A DNA stretch of 64,000 nt from Actinopolyspora mzabensis. Lineage in GTDB: Bacteria; Actinomycetota; Actinomycetes; Mycobacteriales; Pseudonocardiaceae. The stretch is taken from assembly GCF_900101095.1 (NCBI RefSeq), contig NZ_FNFM01000013.1:62001-126000 (forward strand), written 5' to 3'. Of this stretch, positions 8,390 through 17,212 are shown piece by piece (the first letter of the stretch is position 1; each line of letters starts with the position of its first letter). Below the pieces are notes generated by a model. The model had not been told where the DNA came from. It saw only the letters and a program-made list of their open reading frames with translations, and did not search any database. The translations under genes were made by a program, and so were the position numbers.

Positions 8390-9610
8390 TCACCGCTTCC
8401 CGCGCTGGGCCGCGGTCCGGAGCGAGATTCGTTTGATCCGGCGGTACGCCCCCAGCGCGATCCGCAGCGTCGGGTGCCGATCGCTGGACAGCACCAGGCT
8501 CTCCCGCAGTCCGGGAACCCGCGGGGCGTCCGGTGTCGACTGGGCTTTCGGCTCCGGCTGGGCTCGGCGTCCCGCCGCATCGCGTGCGATCACTTCCGCC
8601 AGCGCCTCGATCGCTACTTCGGCCAGTTCGGCCGCATCGGGGTGGTCCGGCTCCACTTCGGGGCCCTCGGTGACGGCGGGGCGGAGTTCATCCAGATCAC
8701 CGATCACCTCGTAACCACTTTCCGCCAGCGCCCCGGTGATCCGTTCGGACTGCTGCCGCAGCCATTCCCGGTGTCGTTCGGGTACTTCGAGCGGATTGCG
8801 GGCCTTGCGGCCTCCGAAGATCTCTTCCGCCAGGTGCCGCTTCACATCCCGGTCGTGTGTGGGCCAGTCGATGTTGCCGTTGAGCTGCTGGTTCAACCGA
8901 CGGACGAGCTCCGTTTCGGCTACGCCCAGGGATCGGTTCCGTTGCCGTACCCGGGTGTCGTACTCCTCGGGGCGCAGCCCCAGGAGCTCGGCGAAGCGGT
9001 GCCACACGAGGTCGGTGGAACTGCCTGCGGGAGGCACCGTGACCACGTGGACCCGTTCGGGGGGAATCGATCGGCCCCATTTGGCCAGGATCTCGGGGAC
9101 GTCCTGTCGGTGCCAGAACAGCTCGCTGAGCACGTCCGGCTCGGAGACCGTACCCCGCACGCCGGCCACGAAGTCCTCGAACGAGATCGTGTGCCGGTTT
9201 TTGACGTCCTCCTGCCACACGGCGGGTAGCTGACGCTGCAGGTCCCGCACCGTGCAGACCAGATGAACCTCGGCGAAGGAAAGGTCCGCCATCGCGCGTT
9301 CGATCTGTTCCGGAGTGGCGGTGCAGAACAGCTCGTGCGAAACGACTACGGTCGCTGGCCCATCGGCAGCCTGCTTGACCAGGTTTTCCCAGGCGTTCGG
9401 GACGTTGTCGTCGAACCAGTCCACCTGGAACTGCGTGTTCTGCAGATCCATGGCAGCGTGAAAGTGCGCGTCGGGGCGACTGCCCGGATAGTGAACGCCC
9501 GCCTCCCGCAGGGCTTCCCTGTTGTTCCAGAGGATCTCCTGCAGGTAAGTGGTTCCGGTCTTGGGGGAACCGATGTGTACGTAGACTCGGTTGGCATCGG
9601 TGTCGCTCAT
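8390..9610 (-). CDS. Sulfotransferase-family protein
   Basis: 406 residues. The N-terminus holds a clear PAPS 5'-phosphosulfate loop (VYVHIGSPKTGTTYLQEIL, residues 9-27). VVVSHELF follows near residue 88 and a 3'-phosphate-binding-like VCTVRDLQRQLPAVWQED near 118. The fold therefore looks like a cytosolic sulfotransferase, with a longer, charged C-terminal half that I cannot place. It would move sulfate from PAPS to a hydroxyl or amine of an unknown acceptor. It is divergent from an APS kinase 90 bp away, which can supply the donor. No signal peptide or membrane segment is seen. Confidence 0.78.
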   Translation of the reverse strand: MSDTDANRVYVHIGSPKTGTTYLQEILWNNREALREAGVHYPGSRPDAHFHAAMDLQNTQFQVDWFDDNVPNAWENLVKQAADGPATVVVSHELFCTATPEQIERAMADLSFAEVHLVCTVRDLQRQLPAVWQEDVKNRHTISFEDFVAGVRGTVSEPDVLSELFWHRQDVPEILAKWGRSIPPERVHVVTVPPAGSSTDLVWHRFAELLGLRPEEYDTRVRQRNRSLGVAETELVRRLNQQLNGNIDWPTHDRDVKRHLAEEIFGGRKARNPLEVPERHREWLRQQSERITGALAESGYEVIGDLDELRPAVTEGPEVEPDHPDAAELAEVAIEALAEVIARDAAGRRAQPEPKAQSTPDAPRVPGLRESLVLSSDRHPTLRIALGAYRRIKRISLRTAAQRGKR

Positions 9611-9700
9611 GTGATCATCTTTCGTGCGATTCCGGAATTATGGAACACCCACCGGCAGTATTCGGTAAGGCCCCGATCTAGGCCAGTAGGGAGAAGCGCT

Positions 9701-10273
9701 ATGGGATCCTTGGGAGCCACGCTCTGGTTGACCGGGCTACCCGGTGCCGGCAAGTCGACCATCGCGCAGGCGGTGGCCGAGTACTTGAGGCGGCGCGGCG
9801 GAAGGGTTCAGGTTCTCGACGGGGATCAGTTACGGACCAACCTATCGGCCGACCTGGGGTTCACTCAGGCAGACCGGAACACGCATGTGCGCCGGACCGG
9901 GTTCGTGGCTCAACTGCTGGCCGCGCACGGTGTCACAGTGCTGGTCCCGGTTATCGCCCCGTACAGCACCGCGAGGGACGAGGTGCGTGCCCAGCACGAC
10001 AGCGTGGGATGTCCCTATTTCGAAGTGCACATCGCCACTCCGGTCACCGAGTGCATGCGACGTGACCCGAAGGGCCTCTACGGGCGAGCCGCCGCTGGTG
10101 AGCTGTCCGGTCTGACCGGTTACGACGCGGTGTATCAGGATCCGGTGGATCCTGACCTGTGGTTGGACACGAGTACCACCGACATCACCGCTGCTCGGGA
10201 CGCCGTGCTCGGGATGTTGTCGCGCAGGGTGGGACTTCCGCTTCCCGGTCTGGAGGCAGTGGGCGAGCACTGA
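9701..10273 (+). CDS. cysC: Adenylylsulfate (APS) kinase
   Basis: 190 residues from the ATG at 9701, with GGGAG about eight bases upstream; the open frame extends 438 bp further up but only over the antisense of the sulfotransferase. Walker A is GLPGAGKST (residues ~13-21). VLDGDQLRTNLSADLGFT is the classic APS-kinase segment, followed by RTGFVAQLLAAHGVTVLVPVIAPY and DPKGLYGRAAAGE. It phosphorylates APS to PAPS. There is no sulfurylase (cysD/cysN) beside it, only the divergent sulfotransferase, which suggests service to sulfation rather than to cysteine synthesis. Confidence 0.9.
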   Translation: MGSLGATLWLTGLPGAGKSTIAQAVAEYLRRRGGRVQVLDGDQLRTNLSADLGFTQADRNTHVRRTGFVAQLLAAHGVTVLVPVIAPYSTARDEVRAQHDSVGCPYFEVHIATPVTECMRRDPKGLYGRAAAGELSGLTGYDAVYQDPVDPDLWLDTSTTDITAARDAVLGMLSRRVGLPLPGLEAVGEH

Positions 10274-10294
10274 GCCGCCCAGGTGCATTGATCG

Positions 10295-10329
10295 AACTCC
10301 CGGTGGTCCGCGGACCACCGGGAGTTTTT
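10295..10329 (+). terminator. Rho-independent terminator of cysC
   Basis: A perfect 15-bp stem (10295-10309 with 10312-10326) with a minimal loop ends in TTTTT at 10325-10329. It lies 21 bp after the cysC stop and insulates the pca operon from it. Confidence 0.88.
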
Positions 10330-10386
10330 GCGTACGTGCGGGGCGTACCCAGGGTGTCCTTCCGGCGCTTCGTTTCCGTCGGGATA

Positions 10387-10447
10387 TTGACCTGCGCACT
10401 GTCGCTCAATTATGTTCGCAGGAAGCACGAACGTTCTCTTTGCGAAC
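10387..10447 (+). promoter_or_regulatory. pca operon promoter with PcaR/PcaU-like operator
   Basis: TTGACC (10387-10392) and TATGTT (10411-10416), 18 bp apart, form a candidate promoter. Overlapping and just downstream lie GTTCG (10414-10418), CGAAC (10428-10432), GTTC (10433-10436) and GCGAAC (10442-10447). Together they make two adjacent inverted repeats with a shared GTTCG/CGAAC half-site. IclR-type PcaU/PcaR proteins are known to bind clusters of three ~10-bp half-sites of this look, and an IclR gene closes the operon. The first pca gene starts 60 bp further on. Confidence 0.6.
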
Positions 10448-10506
10448 AAACTGTGGTTGACCTTGTGAGTTCGGACACCAAGCGAAACCGCTGAACGGGG
10501 TGACCA

Positions 10507-11328
10507 GTGGCACGCATACTGCAGCTCGACACGGCCGTGGCCGAGCTGGTCAACGACGGTGACACCGTCGCGTTGGAAGGTTTTACGCATCTCATCCCGA
10601 TGAGGGCGGGGCACGAGATCATTCGTGCGGGCCGACGTGATCTCACGCTGTGCAGGATGACGCCCGATGTCATCTACGATCAGTTGATCGGCGCCGGCTG
10701 TGCACGTAAGCTCGTGTTCTCCTGGGGTGGAAACCCCGGCGTCGGTTCACTGCACCGCTTCCGGGACGCGATCCAGCACTCCTGGCCGGTGCCGTTGGAG
10801 ATCGAGGAACACAGTCACGCCGGGATGGCCAACCGCTATGTCGCCGGTGCCTCCGGCCTGCCATTCGCCGTGCTGCGGGGGTACGCGGGAACCGACCTGC
10901 CGGAGCACACCGACACGATCAGCACGGTGCGCTGCCCGTTCACCGGTGAGGAACTGGCGGCTGTGGCCGCGCTCAACCCCGATGTCGGCATCATTCACGC
11001 GCAGCGTGCCGACCGTGCGGGCAACGTGCAGTTCTGGGGTATCACGGGAGTGCAGAAGGAAACCGTGTTGGCCTCGGCACGTTCGCTGGTGACCGTGGAG
11101 GAGGTGGTCGACGAGCTGCCGGAACAGCCCGGCGCCGTGGTGCTGCCGAGCTGGGCGGTCACCGCCGTGGCCGAGGTTCCCGGTGGGGCACACCCCTCCT
11201 ACGCCCAGGGCTACTCCGAGCGGGACAACGCCTACTACCAGGAATGGGACGCGATCAGCAGGGACCGCGATCGGTTCCGCGAGTGGCTGGACACCGAGAT
11301 CCACGAGCCGGAGAGGAGCGCCCGATGA
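10507..11328 (+). CDS. pcaI: 3-oxoadipate CoA-transferase, subunit A
   Basis: 273 residues from a GTG at 10507. It belongs to CoA-transferase family I, alpha-type (VALEGFTHLIPMRAGHEIIRAG at the N-terminus, GGNPGVGSL near residue 77, HAQRADRAGNVQFWG near 165). With subunit B it transfers CoA from succinyl-CoA to 3-oxoadipate, the penultimate step of the beta-ketoadipate pathway. First gene of the pcaIJFHGBL operon; its stop overlaps the next start by 4 bp (ATGA). A different short-chain CoA-transferase role is possible from sequence alone, but the neighbours settle it. Confidence 0.88.
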   Translation: MARILQLDTAVAELVNDGDTVALEGFTHLIPMRAGHEIIRAGRRDLTLCRMTPDVIYDQLIGAGCARKLVFSWGGNPGVGSLHRFRDAIQHSWPVPLEIEEHSHAGMANRYVAGASGLPFAVLRGYAGTDLPEHTDTISTVRCPFTGEELAAVAALNPDVGIIHAQRADRAGNVQFWGITGVQKETVLASARSLVTVEEVVDELPEQPGAVVLPSWAVTAVAEVPGGAHPSYAQGYSERDNAYYQEWDAISRDRDRFREWLDTEIHEPERSAR

Positions 11329-12125
11329 CCGGGGAGTTGTCAGAGACACCGACAACCTCGGAATTCACCTCGGACGAGATGATGACCGTGGCCGCTTCAC
11401 GATCCCTGAACGACGAGTCGGTGTGCTTCGTGGGGATCGGATTGCCGAGCACGGCTGCCAACCTGGCGCGCCGCACCCACGCGCCCGAACTGGTTCTGAT
11501 CTACGAGTCCGGAACGTTGGGTACCAAACCGCAGCGGTTGCCGCTGTCCATCGGGGACGGAGTGCTCGCCGAGACGGCCGATTCGGTGGTCGGTGTTCCC
11601 GAGATCTTCAACTACTGGTTGCAGCCGGGACGGGTGGATGTCGGATTCCTGGGTGGTGCACAGGTCGACCGGTACGGCAACATCAACACAACCGTGATCG
11701 GTGACGACTACCAAGACCCCGAGGTTCGGTTGCCGGGTGCGGGCGGGGCGCCGGAGATAGCCACGTCCTGCGGGGAAGTGCTCATCGTGATGCGGCACAG
11801 CCCGCGTGCCTTCGTTCCCGACGTCGACTTCATCACCTCCGTGGGGTACGGAAGGGACGGCTCGGCCCGCGCGCGGCTGGGGCTGCCGGGACGTGGTCCG
11901 GTCAAGGTCATCACGGACCTCGGTGTGCTGCAGCCCGAACAGGGAACGAACGAACTGACGTTGACCGGGCTGGCTCCCGGGGTCGAGGTGGAACAGGTCC
12001 GCGCGGCGACCGGTTGGCCGCTTCGCGTCGCCGAGGAACTCGGCGTGCAGCAGCCACCCACCGATCGGGAACTGCGGATTCTGCGGGAGCTCAAAGCCAC
12101 TGTCGGGAATGGAGAGTCCTCTTGA
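11325..12125 (+). CDS. pcaJ: 3-oxoadipate CoA-transferase, subunit B
   Basis: 266 residues from the ATG at 11325, with GAGAGGAG upstream. It has family I beta-type features: VGIGLPSTAANLARRTHAP near residue 40, and the segment IYESGTLG, whose Glu is the expected covalent CoA carrier. GFLGGAQVDRYGNINTTVIG follows near 110. Pairs with PcaI. It overlaps pcaI by 4 bp and pcaF by 4 bp (TTGA), so subunit ratio and thiolase are set by coupled translation. Confidence 0.88.
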   Translation: MTGELSETPTTSEFTSDEMMTVAASRSLNDESVCFVGIGLPSTAANLARRTHAPELVLIYESGTLGTKPQRLPLSIGDGVLAETADSVVGVPEIFNYWLQPGRVDVGFLGGAQVDRYGNINTTVIGDDYQDPEVRLPGAGGAPEIATSCGEVLIVMRHSPRAFVPDVDFITSVGYGRDGSARARLGLPGRGPVKVITDLGVLQPEQGTNELTLTGLAPGVEVEQVRAATGWPLRVAEELGVQQPPTDRELRILRELKATVGNGESS

Positions 12126-13303
12126 GCGACGAGGTGTACGTACTCGAAGCGGTTCGCACCCCGGTGGGGCGTTACGGCAAGGGACTGGCCGAGGTGCGTC
12201 CCGACGACCTGGCCGCCCACACGATCAGGGCTCTGCTCGACAGGGTTCCCGGACTGGACCCGGCACGGATACACGACGTGCTGTTCGGCGACGCCAACGG
12301 TGCCGGCGAGGACAACCGCAACGTGGCCCGCATGGCGACCCTGTTGGCCGGGCTCCCGACCAGCGTCGCGGGGGCAACGGTCAACCGGCTCTGCGGCTCC
12401 GGTCTCGAAGCGGTGATCGAGGCCAGTCGAATCGTGCAGACCGGTGACGGGGATCTGGTGCTGGCAGGCGGCGTCGAGTCCATGAGTCGCGCCCCCTGGG
12501 TGCTGCCCAAGCCGGGGCGCGCCTACCCACGGGGCCACGAGACGCTGCACTCCACCACTCTCGGCTGGCGGATGGTCAATCCCGAGATGCCCTCGGAATG
12601 GACCATTTCCCTCGGGGAGAGCGCCGAGCTGTTGGCCGACAAGTACGGCATCGGTCGCGCCGAGCAGGACGCCTTCGCCGCACGCAGCCACCAGCGGGCG
12701 GCGGCCGCCTGGGAGCAGGGACTTTTCGAGGACGAGGTCGTCCCGGTTCCGGGGACGGACCTCACCAGGGACGAGGGCGTGCGTGCCGACACCTCGGAGG
12801 AGGCGCTCGGCAAGCTCAAACCGGCCTTCCGGGCCGACGGCACCGTTACGGCGGGCAACTCGTCCCCGCTCAACGACGGATCCGCCGCTGTACTACTGGG
12901 AAGCCGGGCCGCTGCCGACGAGGTCGGTGCCGAACCGTTGGCACGGGTCGTCAGCCGCGGGGTGGCTGCGGTGGACCCCGACGTATTCGGGATCGGCCCC
13001 GTGCGTGCAGCGCGTACCGCGCTGCAACGAGCGGGAATCGGTTGGGGCGACCTCACCGCTGTCGAGCTCAACGAGGCGTTCGCCTCCCAGTCGCTTGCCT
13101 GCCTGGCCGAGTGGCCGGAGTTGGACCCGGAGATAGTCAATCAACGTGGCGGTGCGATCGCTCTCGGACACCCGCTGGGCGCTTCCGGAGCGCGGATCTT
13201 GACCAGCCTCGCGCATCAGCTGCGTCGGGCAGGAGGTGGCTGGGGATTGGCCGCCATCTGCATCGGCGTCGGTCAAGGTCTCGCGGTTGTCCTGCACGCA
13301 TGA
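12122..13303 (+). CDS. pcaF: 3-oxoadipyl-CoA thiolase
   Basis: 393 residues from a TTG at 12122, with GGAGAG at 12111-12116; no ATG or GTG gives a sensible length. Thiolase landmarks are the nucleophile Cys in NRLCGSGLEAV (residue ~90), GGVESMSRAPW (~120), the His in NQRGGAIALGHPLGASGARI (~345) and the C-terminal CIGVGQGLAVV. It cleaves 3-oxoadipyl-CoA to succinyl-CoA and acetyl-CoA, the last step of the pathway. The N-terminal EAVRTPVGRYGKG is typical of this family. Overlaps pcaJ by 4 bp. Confidence 0.9.
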   Translation: MSDEVYVLEAVRTPVGRYGKGLAEVRPDDLAAHTIRALLDRVPGLDPARIHDVLFGDANGAGEDNRNVARMATLLAGLPTSVAGATVNRLCGSGLEAVIEASRIVQTGDGDLVLAGGVESMSRAPWVLPKPGRAYPRGHETLHSTTLGWRMVNPEMPSEWTISLGESAELLADKYGIGRAEQDAFAARSHQRAAAAWEQGLFEDEVVPVPGTDLTRDEGVRADTSEEALGKLKPAFRADGTVTAGNSSPLNDGSAAVLLGSRAAADEVGAEPLARVVSRGVAAVDPDVFGIGPVRAARTALQRAGIGWGDLTAVELNEAFASQSLACLAEWPELDPEIVNQRGGAIALGHPLGASGARILTSLAHQLRRAGGGWGLAAICIGVGQGLAVVLHA

Positions 13304-13326
13304 ACCGGTAATCATCAGGAGCGAGC

Positions 13327-14082
13327 ATGTCCACCGACTCGATCGGCAACCCGTCGGATCGATTGATCCTGCCCCAGTACGAGCGCGACGACGCCAGCCA
13401 TCCCGCGCTGGACACCCCGGAGTACTTCTCGACCTCCCAGCGCAGCCCGCTTCGTCCGCTGCAGTTGCTGCCGCAGAATCTCACCGAGATCACCGGTCCG
13501 GTACTCGGGCACGAGCGAGTCGGCGAGACCGACCACGACCTGACCGTGCAGCACGAGGGTGAACCACTGGGCGAGCGAATCGTGGTCAGCGGCAGGGTCG
13601 TGGACTCGGACGGCAAACCGGTGCCCCACACTCTCGTCGAGGTCTGGCAGGCCAACGCCTCCGGCCGCTACCGTCACGCGGGGGATCGCCATCCCGCCCC
13701 GCTGGACCCCAATTTCTCCGGCGTGGGCCGGTGCATGACCGACGAGAACGGTCACTACCGATTCGTCACCATCAAACCGGGTGCCTATCCGTGGCGCAAC
13801 CACGACAACGCCTGGCGCCCCGCCCACATACATTTCTCGCTGTTCGGACGTGCCTTCACCCAGCGGCTGGTTACCCAGATGTACTTCCCGGGTGATCCGT
13901 TGTTCTACCAGGATCCGATCTTTCAGTCGGTGCGTGACCCGAAAGCACGCGAGCGGATGATCTGTGAGTTCGACTTGGACAGCACGATTCCGGAGTGGGC
14001 GTTGGCGTACCACTTCGACATCGTGCTGCGTGGCAGCCACGCCACCCCCTTCGAAGCGGAGGAGGACGACGATGACGACTGA
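13327..14082 (+). CDS. pcaH: Protocatechuate 3,4-dioxygenase beta subunit
   Basis: 251 residues. An intradiol dioxygenase domain carries the ferric-iron ligands in the expected order: Tyr in ASGRYRHAGD, Tyr in KPGAYPWRN, and two His in RPAHIHFSLFG. VVDSDGKPVPHTLVEVWQAN is the family entry segment. With PcaG it splits the protocatechuate ring between the hydroxyls to give 3-carboxy-cis,cis-muconate. The C-terminus is a run of Asp/Glu (EAEEDDDDD). pcaG starts inside its last codons (11-bp overlap). Confidence 0.93.
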   Translation: MSTDSIGNPSDRLILPQYERDDASHPALDTPEYFSTSQRSPLRPLQLLPQNLTEITGPVLGHERVGETDHDLTVQHEGEPLGERIVVSGRVVDSDGKPVPHTLVEVWQANASGRYRHAGDRHPAPLDPNFSGVGRCMTDENGHYRFVTIKPGAYPWRNHDNAWRPAHIHFSLFGRAFTQRLVTQMYFPGDPLFYQDPIFQSVRDPKARERMICEFDLDSTIPEWALAYHFDIVLRGSHATPFEAEEDDDDD

Positions 14083-14668
14083 GCGATCCGTTGAGCTGAC
14101 TCCCGTCTCCCAACCAGCCACGACCCCGTCCCAGACGGTGGGACCGTTCTTCGCGCTGCCGGGAGGACTGCCCTGGCCCGACGGGCCCGATCTCCTCCCT
14201 CCGCACGCCCCCGATGCCGTGATGCTGCGAGGCCGGTTGTCGGACGGTGCGGGTGAACCGGTTCCCGACGGGTTGATCGAAATCTGGCAGTCGGACGAGC
14301 GGGGCAGGTTCGCGCATCCGGACGACCCCCGGGAGCAGGCCACGGACTTCCGTGGTTTCGGCCGGTGTGCCACCGGGCCGGACGGGGAATTTTGGTTCCG
14401 CACCGTCAAACCCGCCCCGTTGCCCACCCCGGCGGGGGCCACGGAAGCTCCCCACATCAACGTCACGGTACTGGCCCGCGGGCTGTTGGACCGCGTCGTG
14501 ACCCGGATCTACTTTCCGGACGATCCCATGGCCAACGCCACCGATCCCGTGTTGTCCGCTGTCGATCCCGCCCGAAGGGATACCCTGGTCGCCACGGCGA
14601 CGGCCGACGGCTTCCGCTTCGATATCCGGTTGCAAGGTGATGACGAGACCATCTTCTTCGCGGTCTGA
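14072..14668 (+). CDS. pcaG: Protocatechuate 3,4-dioxygenase alpha subunit
   Basis: 198 residues from the ATG at 14072, with GGAGG just upstream. It is the non-catalytic intradiol-fold partner: TPSQTVGPFFALPG near residue 20, GEPVPDGLIEIWQSDERGRF near 58, and APHINVTVLARGLLDRVVTRIYF near 125, with iron ligands not conserved as usual for PcaG. It structures the active site of PcaH. It overlaps pcaH by 11 bp and the next gene, pcaB, by 29 bp, so the block is tightly coupled. Confidence 0.92.
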   Translation: MTTERSVELTPVSQPATTPSQTVGPFFALPGGLPWPDGPDLLPPHAPDAVMLRGRLSDGAGEPVPDGLIEIWQSDERGRFAHPDDPREQATDFRGFGRCATGPDGEFWFRTVKPAPLPTPAGATEAPHINVTVLARGLLDRVVTRIYFPDDPMANATDPVLSAVDPARRDTLVATATADGFRFDIRLQGDDETIFFAV

Positions 14669-16028
14669 GACCGCCACTGGACTGTTCACTCCCACCTTCG
14701 TCACGGAGGGATTCGACGAACTCACCGCGCCTGCTGCCTGGTTGCGGGCCATGCTCGAGTTCGAGGGTGCGCTGGCCCTCGCCCAGGCGGACGTCGGCCT
14801 GATGCCCACCGCGGTGGCGGAGGAGATCGCCGAGCGGTGTCGGGGCGACGATTTCGACGTCGCCTCGACAGCGCGGCGTGCGGCGGACTCGGCGACTCCG
14901 GTCATACCGCTGGTCAAGGACCTCACCGCCGGAGTGAGCGCGGAAGCAGCCGGGTACGTGCACCGCGGTGCCACCAGCCAGGACGTGGTGGACACCGCCG
15001 CGATGCTGGTGGCGCGGGAAGCCGTTCGCAAGTCGTTGCGCGAGCTGCGCGTGGTCGCCGACGAGTGCGCTCGGTTGACCGAGGAGCACCGGCGCACCCT
15101 GATCACCGGCCGTACTCTGCTGCAGCACGCCCTGCCGACAACTTTCGGACGGAAGGCCGCTGGCTGGCTCGTCGCGGTGATCGAAGCGGCCGAGGGGCTT
15201 GCCGGGTCGTGGCGGCACAGGCTGGCGGTGCAGTTCGGGGGACCGGTGGGCACCCTGGCAACGTTCGGTTCGGACGGGGTGCGGGTGACCACCGCGTTGG
15301 CCGAACGACTCGGACTCGCCGAACCGGTTCTGCCGTGGCACACCGACCGGAGCCGGGTCGTCGACCTGGCGAGCTCGTTGGGCACCGTGGCAGGTGCCCT
15401 GGGCAATATCGCGTTGGATGTCGAACTGGCTGCACAGACCGAGGTCGGTGAACTCGCCGAAGGCCGTTCCGGGGGCTCCTCGGCGATGCCGCACAAACGC
15501 AACCCGGTTCGTGCCGTCCGGGTCAGCGCGGCGACTCGCCGTGCACCGGGTCTCGTGGCGACCCTGTTGAGCGCCGTGCCGCAGGAACACGAACGTGCCG
15601 CGGGGGCCTGGCAGGCGGAGTGGGAGCCGTTCAACGAGCTGTTGCGGTTGACCGGCTCGGCGGCGGCGATCACGGGCGAGATGTTGGGTGAGCTCAAGGT
15701 CGACGCCGACAGGATGCGCTCCAATCTGGAGCTGTCCGGCGGAGTTCTGTTGGCCGAACGGGTTTCCACGGCACTTTCCCCGGAGCTCGGACCCGGCAGA
15801 GCGAGCGAACTTGTCGGGGAGCTCTCCCGGCGGGTGACTCGTGACGGGAGTAACCTGCGCGCCGAGCTGCTGGCGGACGAAACCGTACGCGCGGTGTTGT
15901 CCGAACGAGATGTGCTGGAGTTGACCGAGCCCGGTGACTATCTAGGTTCGGCGGAGGAATTCGTCGACCGCGCCCTGGCCGCCCACACACGCTGGAAGGA
16001 GACGAGTGCCGGTGATCCCGGACTATGA
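14640..16028 (+). CDS. pcaB: 3-carboxy-cis,cis-muconate cycloisomerase
   Basis: 462 residues from the ATG at 14640; a GTG sits one codon earlier. It belongs to the fumarase/aspartase superfamily: HRGATSQDVVDTA near residue 110, TLLQHALPTTFG near 160, and the signature GGSSAMPHKRNPV near 280. It lactonises carboxymuconate to 4-carboxymuconolactone. The C-terminal domain continues as in other PcaB proteins. It overlaps pcaG by 29 bp and pcaL by 23 bp. Confidence 0.9.
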   Translation: MTRPSSSRSETATGLFTPTFVTEGFDELTAPAAWLRAMLEFEGALALAQADVGLMPTAVAEEIAERCRGDDFDVASTARRAADSATPVIPLVKDLTAGVSAEAAGYVHRGATSQDVVDTAAMLVAREAVRKSLRELRVVADECARLTEEHRRTLITGRTLLQHALPTTFGRKAAGWLVAVIEAAEGLAGSWRHRLAVQFGGPVGTLATFGSDGVRVTTALAERLGLAEPVLPWHTDRSRVVDLASSLGTVAGALGNIALDVELAAQTEVGELAEGRSGGSSAMPHKRNPVRAVRVSAATRRAPGLVATLLSAVPQEHERAAGAWQAEWEPFNELLRLTGSAAAITGEMLGELKVDADRMRSNLELSGGVLLAERVSTALSPELGPGRASELVGELSRRVTRDGSNLRAELLADETVRAVLSERDVLELTEPGDYLGSAEEFVDRALAAHTRWKETSAGDPGL

Positions 16029-17190
16029 ACTGACCGGTCCGCCCCAGGCTCCCGTGCTGGTGCTGTCCAACTCGTTGGGCACCGACCGGACGATGTGGGA
16101 CGAGCAATTGCCCGAGCTGTCGAGCCACTTTCGGGTACTGCGCTACGACCAGCGTGGCCACGGCAAGACTCCCGCCACCTCCGGTCCGTACGACTTGGAA
16201 ACCCTCGGGCAGGACGTGCTCGACCTGCTCGATCACCTCGATGTCGCCGAAGCGCACTTCGCGGGCGTATCCCTCGGCGGTATGACCGGCATGTGGTTGG
16301 CGATCAACGCCCCGGAACGAATCGGCGGACTCGCCCTGCTGTGCACCTCGGCGGCGCTCGGACCGCCCGAGAACTGGCGCGAACGTGCGGCGTTCGTGCG
16401 TGCCAACGGCACTCGGGCGATGGTCGACTCCACCCTCGACCGGTGGTTCACCGCGGAGTTCGCCTCCAGACCGGATGTCGTCACCAAGTACGGTGGAATG
16501 ATCGCGGCCAGCGATGACGAGGGGTACGCCGGTTGCTGTGAGGCCATCGCGGGGATGAACCTGCGGGAGGGGCTCGGCGGCATCACCGCCCCCACCGTGG
16601 TGGTGGCGGGATATGATGATCCGGCGACGCCCCCGGAACACGCCGAACGCATTGTCGCCGGTATCCCGGGCGCTCGGTTGTTCTTGCTGGAACGTGCCGC
16701 GCATCTGGCCAATGTCGAGCAGGCCGAGCGGGTCAATCGCCTGCTCGTCGAACACTTCGTACCGGAGGGTGAGGGAATGTCCATCACGTCCGGCGAAACC
16801 GCTTCCACCGACGGCACCGGTACCGGCATGGCGGTGCGCAGGCAGGTACTCGGCGACGAACACGTCGACAGGGCGATCGAACGCAAAACCGAGTTCACCG
16901 AGCCCTTCCAGGACTTCATAACCCGCTACGCGTGGGGAGAACTCTGGGCTTCGGAGGGAATGGATCGTCCGACCCGCAGTTGCGTGACACTGGCGATCCT
17001 GGCCGCTACCGGGTGCCACGACGAACTCGCGATGCACGTTCGAGCGGCACGCCGCAACGGTGTCGAGGCATCGACCATCAGAGAAGTACTGATGCACGTG
17101 GCCGTTTACGCCGGTGTTCCCAAAGCCAACAGTGCTTTCGCGCTGGCGGACCGGATTCTCGACGCGGAAACCGACGAGAACGGTGCTTGA
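16006..17190 (+). CDS. pcaL: Fused 3-oxoadipate enol-lactonase / 4-carboxymuconolactone decarboxylase
   Basis: 394 residues from GTG 16006 (GTG 16012 is an alternative), with AAGGAG upstream. Residues ~1-255 form an alpha/beta hydrolase: nucleophile Ser in AGVSLGGMTG, Asp in VVAGYDDPATPP, His in ERAAHLANVE. Residues ~270-394 form a carboxymuconolactone decarboxylase domain (RRQVLGDEHVDRAI, ATGCHDELAMHVRAARRNG, EVLMHVAVYAGVPKANSAF). The fusion, known as PcaL in actinomycetes, carries out the two steps from 4-carboxymuconolactone to 3-oxoadipate. A short Ser/Thr/Gly linker near 257-270 joins the domains. Confidence 0.93.
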   Translation: MPVIPDYELTGPPQAPVLVLSNSLGTDRTMWDEQLPELSSHFRVLRYDQRGHGKTPATSGPYDLETLGQDVLDLLDHLDVAEAHFAGVSLGGMTGMWLAINAPERIGGLALLCTSAALGPPENWRERAAFVRANGTRAMVDSTLDRWFTAEFASRPDVVTKYGGMIAASDDEGYAGCCEAIAGMNLREGLGGITAPTVVVAGYDDPATPPEHAERIVAGIPGARLFLLERAAHLANVEQAERVNRLLVEHFVPEGEGMSITSGETASTDGTGTGMAVRRQVLGDEHVDRAIERKTEFTEPFQDFITRYAWGELWASEGMDRPTRSCVTLAILAATGCHDELAMHVRAARRNGVEASTIREVLMHVAVYAGVPKANSAFALADRILDAETDENGA

Positions 17191-17212
17191 CAGAACCGAG
17201 GCGGGGGTGCCT

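Noticed and set aside
13871-15769. A 632-residue leftward open frame across pcaG/pcaB
   Set aside because: Antisense to genes with clear catalytic motifs; low-complexity Ser/Ala/Arg composition.
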